Origin: Nocardia goodfellowii
GTDB lineage: Bacteria; Actinomycetota; Actinomycetes; Mycobacteriales; Mycobacteriaceae
Assembly: GCF_017875645.1 (NCBI RefSeq)
Contig: NZ_JAGGMR010000001.1
Span: forward strand, 62,001 to 126,000
DNA: 64,000 nucleotides
Direction of reading: 5' to 3'
Position numbers and translations under genes: made by a program. The notes beneath the pieces were generated by a model. It did not search any database, had not been told where the DNA came from, and worked only from the letters and a program-made list of their open reading frames with translations. Of this stretch, positions 26,722 to 36,437 are shown piece by piece. How positions within the stretch are numbered: position 1 is the stretch's first letter; each line of letters opens with the position of its first letter.

Positions 26722-27675
26722 GTGACCAGGGACCTGACCCAGCTGGAAATCCTGACCGAACTCGAACCGGTGGCCGAGGAAAACCTGAACCGGCACCTCT
26801 CGATCACCAAGGACTGGCATCCGCACGACTACGTACCGTGGGACGAGGGCCGCAATTTCGCCGCGATGGGCGGAATCGACTGGGACCCGGAGCAATCCCA
26901 GCTGAACGAGGTCGCCAAGGCGGCCATGATCACGAACCTGCTCACCGAGGACAACCTGCCCTCCTACCACCGGATCATCTCCGAGGCCTTCGACAACGGC
27001 GGCGCGTGGCGCACCTGGGTGGGCCGCTGGACCGCCGAGGAGAACCGGCACGGCATCGTCATGCGGGATTACCTGGTGGTCACCCGGGGAGTAGACCCGG
27101 TCGCGCTGGAGAACGCGCGCATGGTGCACATGACCAATGGCGTGCATTCCCCGGAGAATTGGGGCGGGTTCCTGCTCAATATCGCCTACGTCACCTTCCA
27201 GGAACTGGCCACCCGGGTCAGCCACCGCAACACCGGCAAGGTGTGTAACGACCCGATCGCCGACCGCATGCTGCAACGCATCGCCGCCGACGAGAACCTG
27301 CACATGATCTTCTACCGCAATATGTGCGGCGCGGGCCTGGATCTGGTGCCGGACCAGGCGATCGAGGCGATCGCCATCATTCTCGAGAATTTCGTGATGC
27401 CCGGCTACGGCATGCCGAACTTCCGCCGCAACGGCGCGTTGATGGCCAAGCACGGCATCTACGACCTGCGCCAGCACCTCGAGGAGGTGGTGCAGCCGTG
27501 CCTGAAGATATGGGACATCTTCGAGCGCACCGACTTCAGCCCCCGCGGCGAACAGGCGCGCGATCGGCTCGGGGCCTACCTGGAGAAGCTGGAGCAGGAC
27601 GTGGCCAAGTTCGAGGAACAGCGCGATCGCCTGCTGGCGCGCGAAGCGGCCCGGGGCTTGCTGCCGGTCTCCTGA
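26722..27675 (+). CDS. desA: Acyl-ACP desaturase (DesA-type ferritin-like diiron enzyme)
   Basis: A 317-residue stearoyl-ACP-desaturase-type protein that inserts a double bond into acyl-ACP. The diiron ligands are visible in EENRH (E107, H110) and DENLH (E191, H194). The GTG start at 26722 has GGAGG 5 nt upstream; the open frame continues further back but only as antisense to the PH-domain gene. It ends 3 bp from the convergent birA. Desaturases of this type feed mycolate or unsaturated lipid synthesis in mycobacteria, and the location beside the biotin and acyl-CoA carboxylase genes fits a lipid role. It is an insertion relative to the M. tuberculosis order. Confidence 0.92.
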   Translation: MTRDLTQLEILTELEPVAEENLNRHLSITKDWHPHDYVPWDEGRNFAAMGGIDWDPEQSQLNEVAKAAMITNLLTEDNLPSYHRIISEAFDNGGAWRTWVGRWTAEENRHGIVMRDYLVVTRGVDPVALENARMVHMTNGVHSPENWGGFLLNIAYVTFQELATRVSHRNTGKVCNDPIADRMLQRIAADENLHMIFYRNMCGAGLDLVPDQAIEAIAIILENFVMPGYGMPNFRRNGALMAKHGIYDLRQHLEEVVQPCLKIWDIFERTDFSPRGEQARDRLGAYLEKLEQDVAKFEEQRDRLLAREAARGLLPVS

Positions 27676-27678
27676 GCG

Positions 27679-28476
27679 TCAGTATCCGGCGCGCAGGTGG
27701 GTGACGTCGCCCGCGGAGACGGCCCGGTCGCCGATCATCAGGCGGCCGTGGTCGTCGACGCCGCCGGCCACCCCGGTGAGCACTTCGCCGCCCGGCAACT
27801 CGGCGCGGACCTCCGCGCCGATGGTGGCGCAGCGCTCGCGGTAGGCGCCGACCAGCGACGCGGTAGACCAGCCCGCGGCGCGCCAGTCGGTGAACCTGCG
27901 CGCGAACTGGGTCAGCAGGGACCGCACCAGCGCCGTACGGTCGGTCTCCCGCGCGCCCGCGAGCGTGAGCGAGGTCGCGTGCGGCACCGGCAGTTCCGAT
28001 TCGGTCAGGCTCACGTTGATGCCGGTCCCGACCACCACGACGGGCGCGGCGCCGCCGGCGGCCACCTCGGCCAGTATGCCCGCCACCTTGCGGCCGGCGA
28101 TCAGAACATCGTTGGGCCACTTGAGATTCGCGTCCACGCCGGCGGTCTCGCGCAGCGCGTCCACCACCGCGACGCCGGTCAGCAAGGGCAGCCAGCCCAG
28201 CGCCTCCGGCGCGATCCCGTCCAACCGCACCAGGATCGACATCGAGATCTGCGCCCGTGGCGGACTGACCCAGGTGCGCGCGTGCCGGCCGCGACCGGCC
28301 TCCTGCGCTTCGGCGAGCAACACGGCGCCCTCGGCACCCGGTTCCCCCGCGCGGGCGATCAAATCGGCGTTGGTCGACCCGGTCGACTCCACCACGTCGA
28401 TGCGGGAGAAGAAGGACAGCTCGGGCTCCTCGGCGACGGCTCGCCGCAACCGCTCCACATCCAGGGGCGTACGCAT
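27679..28476 (-). CDS. birA: Biotin--[acetyl-CoA-carboxylase] ligase
   Basis: A 265-residue monofunctional BirA without the N-terminal HTH repressor domain. It shows GSTNADLIAR, the biotinyl-AMP loop GRGRHARTW, LKWPNDV, KVAGILAE and GTGINV. It attaches biotin to the carboxylase alpha subunit encoded at 33366. The ATG at 28476 is used; the frame continues upstream into promoter DNA. It is divergent from accD5, as in mycobacteria. Confidence 0.94.
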   Translation of the reverse strand: MRTPLDVERLRRAVAEEPELSFFSRIDVVESTGSTNADLIARAGEPGAEGAVLLAEAQEAGRGRHARTWVSPPRAQISMSILVRLDGIAPEALGWLPLLTGVAVVDALRETAGVDANLKWPNDVLIAGRKVAGILAEVAAGGAAPVVVVGTGINVSLTESELPVPHATSLTLAGARETDRTALVRSLLTQFARRFTDWRAAGWSTASLVGAYRERCATIGAEVRAELPGGEVLTGVAGGVDDHGRLMIGDRAVSAGDVTHLRAGY

Positions 28477-28649
28477 GATCGGGAACGCTACTGCATTGCC
28501 ATTGCGCCGGAACCTGATTGCCCGCTCCCGCCCGCGCGCCGATCGACCAGGAACTTTACCCTTGTGATAGGTCCAGAACATGATCTAGCTGCGCTTATTT
28601 GTACTCACTGGTAGCCCCACTCCGGTTAGTGAGGGCGACTGTCACTGGT

Positions 28650-28655
28650 TACACT
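28650..28655 (+). promoter_or_regulatory. Leaderless-type -10 box for accD5
   Basis: TACACT ends 8 nt before the accD5 ATG (28664); a weak TTAGTG lies 17 bp upstream (28627-28632). There is no ribosome-binding site, so the transcript is probably leaderless or has a very short leader. The 187-bp gap to birA also holds CTCACT and AGTGAG arms separated by 18 bp (28603-28632), possibly an operator. Confidence 0.4.
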
Positions 28656-28663
28656 CCGAAGCC

Positions 28664-30304
28664 ATGACGAGTGTCCAGCAGCAGTCCGCGCAAGATCCGG
28701 CGGGCGCCCCCGATATCCACACCACCGCTGGGAAGCTGGCTGACCTGCGGAATCGTCTGGAAGAAGCCAAGCACCCGATGGGTGAGGCCGCGGTCGACAA
28801 GGTGCACGCCAAGGGCAAGATGACCGCCCGCGAGCGCATCTTGGCCCTGCTCGACGAGGGCTCCTTCGTCGAACTCGACGCCCTGGCCCGGCACCGCAGC
28901 GTGAACTTCGGACTGGAGAGCAACCGCCCGCTCGGCGACGGCGTGGTCACCGGCTACGGCACCATCGACGGTCGCGACGTCTGCATCTTCTCCCAGGATG
29001 TCACCGTTTTCGGTGGCTCCCTCGGCGAGGTCTACGGCGAGAAGATCGTCAAGGTGATGGACCTCGCGATCAAGACCGGCCGTCCGCTCGTCGGCATCAA
29101 CGAGGGCGCCGGCGCGCGCATCCAGGAGGGCGTCGTCTCGCTCGGCCTCTACGGTGAGATCTTCCACCGCAATATCCAGGCCTCCGGCGTCATCCCGCAG
29201 ATCTCGCTGATCATGGGCCCGGCCGCGGGCGGCCATGTCTACTCCCCCGCGCTCACCGATTTCGTCGTCATGGTCGACGGCACCTCGCAGATGTTCGTCA
29301 CCGGCCCGGACGTGATCAAGACCGTCACCGGCGAAGACGTCACCATGGAGGATCTGGGCGGCGCGCACACCCACATGACCAAATCCGGTGTGGCGCACTA
29401 TGTCGCCTCCGGCGAGCAGGACGCCCTCGACTACGTCAAGGATCTGCTGTCCTACCTGCCGAGCAACAACCGCGCCGAGGCCCCGCGCTTCCCGGCCACC
29501 GACCCGATCAACGGCGCGATCGAGGATTCGCTCACCGACGAGGACATCGAGCTCGACACGATCATCCCGGACTCGCCGAACCAGCCGTATGACATGCACG
29601 AGGTCATCCGCCGGCTGCTCGACGACGACGAGTTCCTCGAGGTGCAGGCCGAGCGCGCGATGAACATCATCGTCGGCTTCGGCCGGGTCGACGGGCGCAG
29701 CGTCGGCATCGTCGCCAACCAGCCCACCCAGTTCGCTGGCTGCCTCGATATCGACGCTTCGGAGAAGGCCGCGCGCTTCGTGCGCACCTGCGACGCCTTC
29801 AACATCCCGATCATCACCCTGGTCGACGTGCCCGGCTTCCTGCCCGGCACCGGCCAGGAGTACAACGGCATCATCCGGCGCGGCGCCAAGCTGCTCTACG
29901 CCTACGGTGAGGCCACTGTGGGCAAAATCACGATCATCACCCGCAAGGCCTACGGCGGCGCCTACGACGTGATGGGCTCCAAGCACATGGGCGCCGACGT
30001 CAACCTGGCCTGGCCCACCGCGCAGATCGCCGTCATGGGTGCCTCCGGCGCCGTCGGCTTCGTCTACCGCAAGCAGCTGCAGGAGGCCGCCAAGAGCGGC
30101 GCGGACGTGGACGCCCTGCGCCTGGAACTGCAGAATGAGTACGAGGACACCCTGGTGAACCCGTACGTCGCCGCCGAACGCGGCTACGTCGACGCGGTGA
30201 TCCCGCCCTCGCACACCCGCGGCCAGATCGTGGCGGCGTTGCGGCTGCTGGAACGCAAGATGGTCACCTTGCCGCCCAAGAAGCACGGCAACATCCCGCT
30301 CTAG
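28664..30304 (+). CDS. accD5: Acyl-CoA carboxylase beta subunit (propionyl-CoA carboxylase type)
   Basis: A 546-residue carboxyltransferase that moves CO2 from carboxybiotin to propionyl- or acetyl-CoA, making methylmalonyl- or malonyl-CoA for lipid synthesis. It has the two crotonase-like halves of the family, with oxyanion glycine stretches at [13 protein letters not shown] and GADVNLAWP...[10 protein letters not shown], and [12 protein letters not shown]. It works with AccA3 and AccE5, both in this window. It heads the accD5-accE5-maf cluster. Confidence 0.96.
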   Translation: MTSVQQQSAQDPAGAPDIHTTAGKLADLRNRLEEAKHPMGEAAVDKVHAKGKMTARERILALLDEGSFVELDALARHRSVNFGLESNRPLGDGVVTGYGTIDGRDVCIFSQDVTVFGGSLGEVYGEKIVKVMDLAIKTGRPLVGINEGAGARIQEGVVSLGLYGEIFHRNIQASGVIPQISLIMGPAAGGHVYSPALTDFVVMVDGTSQMFVTGPDVIKTVTGEDVTMEDLGGAHTHMTKSGVAHYVASGEQDALDYVKDLLSYLPSNNRAEAPRFPATDPINGAIEDSLTDEDIELDTIIPDSPNQPYDMHEVIRRLLDDDEFLEVQAERAMNIIVGFGRVDGRSVGIVANQPTQFAGCLDIDASEKAARFVRTCDAFNIPIITLVDVPGFLPGTGQEYNGIIRRGAKLLYAYGEATVGKITIITRKAYGGAYDVMGSKHMGADVNLAWPTAQIAVMGASGAVGFVYRKQLQEAAKSGADVDALRLELQNEYEDTLVNPYVAAERGYVDAVIPPSHTRGQIVAALRLLERKMVTLPPKKHGNIPL

Positions 30305-30397
30305 CCGAGCGATACGCCTCGGGAGGCCGCACACTGTTGATCAGTGTTCCGAGGGCTCCGGGAAAGCCTGCGAAAGCAACAGAGAGGAACTGGCACC

Positions 30398-30718
30398 GTG
30401 ACGACTGTGGCAGAAGAGGATGTGTTGACCGCCGTCGAGTTGGATCTCACAGTCGAGGAAGTCGCGGGCGAGACCGAAGTGACCGTGAACACGGCAGCCG
30501 ATACCTCGACCCAGCAGCCGTTGTTCCGGATCGTCAAGGGTTCGCCGAGTGATGCCGAGCTCGCGGCGCTGGTCTGCGTGCTGACCGCGGCCGCGAACGG
30601 CGACGGCGGCGAAGTCGATTCCGGCCCGCAGGACATGTGGGGCCGGCCGACCATGATGCACCGGGGCACGTCGCCGTTCTCCCCGTACGCCTATCCTCAA
30701 CTGTCCCACCTGCGTTGA
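30398..30718 (+). CDS. accE5: Acyl-CoA carboxylase epsilon subunit
   Basis: A 106-residue actinobacterial epsilon subunit that stabilises the AccA3-AccD5 complex. The recognisable part is LFRIVKGSPSDAELAALVCVL, followed by a Pro/Ser-containing tail with DMWGRP; the acidic N-terminal extension (EVAGETEVTV) is variable between species. The GTG at 30398 has AGAGGA 9-10 nt upstream. Its stop overlaps the maf TTG start. Confidence 0.9.
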   Translation: MTTVAEEDVLTAVELDLTVEEVAGETEVTVNTAADTSTQQPLFRIVKGSPSDAELAALVCVLTAAANGDGGEVDSGPQDMWGRPTMMHRGTSPFSPYAYPQLSHLR

Positions 30719-31401
30719 GGGAGTCCGGGCTGATTCAACCCGCCGGCAGCAGTCTTCCGCTGCTCGTTCTCGGTTCCGCGTCCCCCGCGCGCCGGGAGGT
30801 GCTCCGCGCCGCGGGTGTGGATCCGATCGTGCGGGTCTCCGACGTCGACGAGGACGCGGTGCAAGCCGCGCTGCCCGCGAATTCGGCGCCTGACGTCGTC
30901 GTTGTCGAGCTCGCGCGGGCGAAGGCCCGATCGGTCGCGGCGGAGCTGGTGCGTACGGCCCCGGACGTCGCCGCGAATTGTGTTGTCGTCGGCTGTGATT
31001 CGATGCTGCTGGTCGACGGCGTCCTACAGGGGAAACCGCACACCCCCGAGGTGGCGCGGGCGCGCTGGGCCGACATGGCCGGGCGCAGCGCCGATCTGCT
31101 GACCGGACACTGCGTGCTGCGGCTCCAGGACGGCTCGATCACGGCGTCGGCGGTGGACTGTAGTTCCACCACAGTGCATTTCGCGAAGCCGGACCCCGAG
31201 GAACTCGACGCCTACATCGCGACCGGTGAGCCGCTGCGAGTAGCGGGCGCGTTCACTCTCGACGGGATGGGCGGCTGGTTCGTGGACCGGATCGAAGGCG
31301 ACCCGTCCAGCGTCATCGGGATCGGGCTACCACTGCTGCGCCGACTGCTTGGCGACGTTGGGGTCGGCGTTGCGCAGCTGTGGGGCCGCGCGACCTCCTG
31401 A
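30715..31401 (+). CDS. maf: Maf-like nucleoside triphosphate pyrophosphatase
   Basis: A 228-residue Maf/Ham1-fold pyrophosphatase that hydrolyses non-canonical or excess nucleoside triphosphates; the bacterial role is linked to septum arrest. The start motif LVLGSASPARREVLRAAG, the CDSM segment, GKP, and RVAGAFTLDGMGGWF are present. No ATG or GTG is suitable; TTG 30715, overlapping the accE5 stop (TTGA), gives a sensible N-terminus and coupling. The 3' end overlaps the convergent regulator by 75 bp, unusually long. Confidence 0.85.
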   Translation: MRESGLIQPAGSSLPLLVLGSASPARREVLRAAGVDPIVRVSDVDEDAVQAALPANSAPDVVVVELARAKARSVAAELVRTAPDVAANCVVVGCDSMLLVDGVLQGKPHTPEVARARWADMAGRSADLLTGHCVLRLQDGSITASAVDCSSTTVHFAKPDPEELDAYIATGEPLRVAGAFTLDGMGGWFVDRIEGDPSSVIGIGLPLLRRLLGDVGVGVAQLWGRATS

Positions 31402-32103
31402 CGGCGCCGCCAGCGTCGGCTCCTCGGTACCGCCGTCGGCGCCCACCGCGACCGGGGTCGCCTCACGGCGCGCCGGCATTTCCAAGCGCGCCACACACAA
31501 TTCCGGTTCCACGAACGGATGCAGCCGGGCGGTGATCGAATCCCGTCCGCCGTTGCGGTCCAGCACTTCCTCGATCAGCCCCAGATGTACGCCGCACACC
31601 ACCTCGGAGTGGGTGCGCGCCAGGTCGCGCAGCGGGCAGGCCGTCATCCGGATCTGTACCTGTTCCTCGGTTTCGGCGGCCACGTCGCGTTCCGGGGCGA
31701 AGCCGAGCTCCGAGAGCAGAGTCATGGTGACGTCTTTGGCGTCCTCGAGGGTTTCCACGCGGTGATCACCGGCGTCGAGTTTCGCGCCCCATGCGCGGCC
31801 CGCGGTGATCGCGGCGTCGGAGCGGCGGCGCGGATCGTTGCCCAGCTGATCGGCGAGCACCTGAGCCAGTTCCTGGTATCCCACCGAATGCTGCACGGCG
31901 CTGTAACCGATGCGCGGACGCCCACGGCCGCGCGGCGGTTGCTGGAACTGGCGCACCAGGGATTCCTTGGTGAGCACATCGAGGTGAAAGCGGACCGTCG
32001 TGACGTGCTGGCCGGTGATTCTGGCCAGCTCCTGGGCATCGAGAGGTTCGCTGGCGCCACGTAGGATCGCGAGCAGTCGCCGTCGCGGCCACGAATCGGA
32101 CAT
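31327..32103 (-). CDS. SufR-like winged-helix regulator with conserved-type cysteines
   Basis: A 258-residue protein. An N-terminal ArsR/SufR-type winged helix (SWPRRRLLAILRGASEPLDAQELARITGQHVTTVRFHL) is followed by a QPPRGRGRPRIGYS wing and a C-terminal domain with three cysteines: C-x(13)-C around TACPL...VVCGV, and a third 33 residues later (ELCVA). SufR-family proteins ligate an Fe-S cluster through cysteines of this region, so this one may be a redox or sulfur sensor; that is inference. The last about 30 residues are low-complexity and overlap maf. It is divergent from the SseA-like gene, with 166 bp between them. Confidence 0.75.
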   Translation of the reverse strand: MSDSWPRRRLLAILRGASEPLDAQELARITGQHVTTVRFHLDVLTKESLVRQFQQPPRGRGRPRIGYSAVQHSVGYQELAQVLADQLGNDPRRRSDAAITAGRAWGAKLDAGDHRVETLEDAKDVTMTLLSELGFAPERDVAAETEEQVQIRMTACPLRDLARTHSEVVCGVHLGLIEEVLDRNGGRDSITARLHPFVEPELCVARLEMPARREATPVAVGADGGTEEPTLAAPSGGRAAPQLRNADPNVAKQSAQQW

Positions 32104-32269
32104 AGCTCACCCCTCCTCCCGGGAAACTTTATCGGATGTGGGTGCGATTTATTCGCCCATTCAGCCGATTTGTGATCTGAAACGAGATTGCCCTACACAG
32201 CAGACTTACCATTGTTATGCAGCACGGACTACTGAAACCACTGTCTACCTCGCATGAAGGATCCTCATC

Positions 32270-33184
32270 GTGCCCGTCGCCCCGGACAACGCGCCCAGGT
32301 TCGGAACTTACGCACATCCTCACCGACTAGTAACCACAGAGTGGCTGTCGGCAAACATCGGCGCGCCGGGGCTGAAGATCATCGAGTCCAACGAGGATGT
32401 CCTGCTGTATGACATCGGTCACGTGCCCGGCGCCATCAAGATCGACTGGCGGGGCGATCTGAGTGATCCGGTTACCCGCGACTACATCGACGGTGACCGC
32501 TTCACCGAGCTGATGCGCGCCAAGGGGATCCAGCGCGACGATACCGTGGTGCTCTACGGCGACCGGGACAACGCGCAGGCAGCGCACACCCTCTGGCTGT
32601 TCGCGCTGTTCGGCCACCAGGACGTCCGCCTGCTCGACGGCGGCCGCGCGGCCTGGCTGTCCGAGGAACGCGACACCACCTTCGACGTGACGTATCCGGT
32701 GCGCAGCGACTACCCCGAGGTGCGCCGCGACGACAGCGCCGCGCGCGCCTTCCGCGACGACGTCCTGGCGCACCTGGGCAAACCGCTGGTCGACGTGCGC
32801 GCCCCCGAGGAATACGCCGGTGAAGTCGCGCCGAAACCGGACAGCCCCGAGGCCTCCGCGCTGCGCGGCGGCCACATCCCCACCGCGCGCAATATCGAAT
32901 GGACCCGGGCCATCGGCGCCGGCGGCCGCTTCCGGGCCCGCGCCGAGCTCGACGACATCTACGGTGACCTGGCCGATTCCGACGATCTCATCGTCTACAG
33001 CCGCATCGGCGAACGTTCCAGCCTGAGCTGGTTCGTGCTGACCTACCTGCTGGGATTCGGCAGCGTCCGCAACTACGACGGATCCTGGGCCGAATGGGGT
33101 AATTCGGTGCGCATGCCGATCGCCAAAGGCCCTGAACCCGGCGAAGTTCCGACCCTGGCGAAAGCAACGACCAAGGGGCGCTAG
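32270..33184 (+). CDS. sseA: SseA-like double-rhodanese protein lacking the catalytic cysteine
   Basis: A 304-residue protein with two rhodanese domains (about 18-140 and 160-290), corresponding by position and sequence to mycobacterial SseA, a thiosulfate/3-mercaptopyruvate sulfurtransferase. In the active-site loop of the second domain the expected Cys-Arg-Ile-Gly-Glu-Arg is replaced by Ser244: [11 protein letters not shown], codon AGC at 32999-33001. The whole protein contains no cysteine, so a persulfide-forming sulfurtransferase reaction is not possible by the usual mechanism. The rest of the fold, including the CDC25-like loop residues R245-S251, is intact, which suggests a binding or regulatory protein rather than decay. 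GTG start with GAAGGA upstream. Confidence 0.85.
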   Translation: MPVAPDNAPRFGTYAHPHRLVTTEWLSANIGAPGLKIIESNEDVLLYDIGHVPGAIKIDWRGDLSDPVTRDYIDGDRFTELMRAKGIQRDDTVVLYGDRDNAQAAHTLWLFALFGHQDVRLLDGGRAAWLSEERDTTFDVTYPVRSDYPEVRRDDSAARAFRDDVLAHLGKPLVDVRAPEEYAGEVAPKPDSPEASALRGGHIPTARNIEWTRAIGAGGRFRARAELDDIYGDLADSDDLIVYSRIGERSSLSWFVLTYLLGFGSVRNYDGSWAEWGNSVRMPIAKGPEPGEVPTLAKATTKGR

Positions 33185-33365
33185 CTCACACCGCCTATCC
33201 AGGTGTGATGTGCGACCTACTGTCGAGTAGGGCTATCCGAGTGCGGGATCTATTGGCAGACTGCCTACACTCGCCCGAGACGTAAGTTGTCGACCACGGG
33301 AGCGGAAAGCCTGCGCAGCGACCCATCCCCGCGAAGCGACTACAGATTGCAAACCAGGAGGCTCA

Positions 33366-35165
<1,800 letters not shown>

Positions 35166-35183
35166 GACCTGAGGTGAACCGCT

Positions 35184-35225
35184 GCGAAAGCGGGCGTGGA
35201 CAACGAGGTCCGCGCCCGCTTTCGC
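35184..35225 (+). terminator. Hairpin terminator after accA3
   Basis: An 18-bp stem with one G-U wobble and a 6-nt loop begins 18 bp past the accA3 stop (arms start GCGAAAGCGGGCG). No U-tract. Confidence 0.8.
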
Positions 35226-35273
35226 GTTTCGGCCAGCTGAACCGGCACCCCGGTCCTGTCGTATGGTGGACCG

Positions 35274-36200
35274 GTGACCAGCTCGAATGTTGCCGACGTG
35301 ATCCGAGGACGCAGCGCCTCCGGTAGCCGCGCGGACGGGAACCGGCTGGTCCTCGTCATCGAGGGTGGCGGTAGCCGTGGCGTCTACGCCGGTGGCATGG
35401 TGTGCGCGCTCGAGGAGTTGGGGCTGGGCGGGATTTTCGACGCGGTGTACGGCACCTCGGCGGGCGCGCTGAACGGTGCGTGGTTTCTGTCCGGGCGGGT
35501 GGTGTCCGGCATGCGGACGTGGACCGATCCGGCGATCCTGCGGCGCACCGTCGACTCGGCGCGGATGCTGCGCGGGCGGCCCGCCTTCGACCTGAACTGG
35601 CTGGTCGATCAGGTCTATGACGGGATCGAGCCGATGGACTTCCCGGCGATCCTGCACAACCCCACCACTTTTCATCCGGTAGCCACCGATATCCGCACCG
35701 GCCTGGCGGTGGATCTGCAACCGTTCATCGTCGACAAACTCAGCTTGCAGACCGCTCTGCGCGCTTCGGCCGGACTCCCGATCCTGGCGGGTCCGCCTGT
35801 CCCGCTGGCCGATTCGCGCTACCTCGACGGTGGACTGGCCGAGTCGGTGCCGATTCGGATCGCGGTGCGCGATGGCGCGACCCACGCCCTGGTGTTGCGC
35901 ACCCGCCGAGTCGATGAAGCCCGCCCGCCCACGTCGGTCCTGCATCAGCTCGTCGGCGGCAGCTACCTGCGTCTGCGCGCACCCGGCGCCTACCGCGCCT
36001 GGGTCGCCCGTCCCGACCAGCAGACCGTCGAGGACCAGTTCCTGGCCGACCTGGGCTCCGCCGCCCTCCAGATCCACCCACCCGCGGGCGCTCCCGATAT
36101 CGGCAGCGCCTCGCGAGACACCGATCTACTCACCGCAGCACTGGAAATCGGCCGCCACGCCGTCTTGAACGCGCTCACCGAAACAGTCCGCGCCGCCTGA
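35274..36200 (+). CDS. Patatin-like phospholipase/esterase
   Basis: A 308-residue patatin-domain hydrolase. The oxyanion loop GGGSRG is at residues 31-36, the nucleophile S62 is in GTSAG, and the catalytic Asp185 is in DGGLAE. It has no signal peptide, so it is probably cytoplasmic or membrane-peripheral and deacylates lipids. The start is GTG at 35274. The last codons (LTETVRAA and the stop) are the first unit of a string of degenerate 33-bp repeats that continues past the stop. Confidence 0.85.
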   Translation: MTSSNVADVIRGRSASGSRADGNRLVLVIEGGGSRGVYAGGMVCALEELGLGGIFDAVYGTSAGALNGAWFLSGRVVSGMRTWTDPAILRRTVDSARMLRGRPAFDLNWLVDQVYDGIEPMDFPAILHNPTTFHPVATDIRTGLAVDLQPFIVDKLSLQTALRASAGLPILAGPPVPLADSRYLDGGLAESVPIRIAVRDGATHALVLRTRRVDEARPPTSVLHQLVGGSYLRLRAPGAYRAWVARPDQQTVEDQFLADLGSAALQIHPPAGAPDIGSASRDTDLLTAALEIGRHAVLNALTETVRAA

Positions 36201-36434
36201 AGCCGCGCTCGCCCGAACGATCCGCACCGCCGAAGCCACGCTCACCCAAACGATTTCCGCCGCCGCAGCCACGCACATCTAGAACAGTTCTCGCCGCCCG
36301 AATCTGCGCTGACCCCAACAGTCCCGCCGCCTGAACCGCGCTCGCCCAAACGGTCGGCACTGCTTGAACGCGCTCACCGGAACGGTCCGCGCCGCTGAAG
36401 TACGCTCGCCAAACGATCCCCGCCGCCGGAGCCA
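36171..36434. repeat. Eight degenerate ~33-bp tandem repeats
   Basis: Starting within the last ten codons of the patatin gene, a unit beginning GCGCTCACC and ending near CGCCGCCTGAAG recurs about eight times, at roughly 36171, 36205, 36239, 36273, 36306, 36338, 36370 and 36403. Unit length is 32-34 bp. Unit 7 is the closest to unit 1 and even shares the preceding CTTGAAC. The repeats fill the 237 bp between the patatin stop and the kinase stop; no gene is supported there. Confidence 0.75.
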
Positions 36435-36437
36435 CGC

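Noticed and set aside
28649..30334. Minus-strand frame of 561 codons opposite accD5
   Set aside because: Shadow of a conserved carboxylase gene; no motif and atypical amino-acid content.
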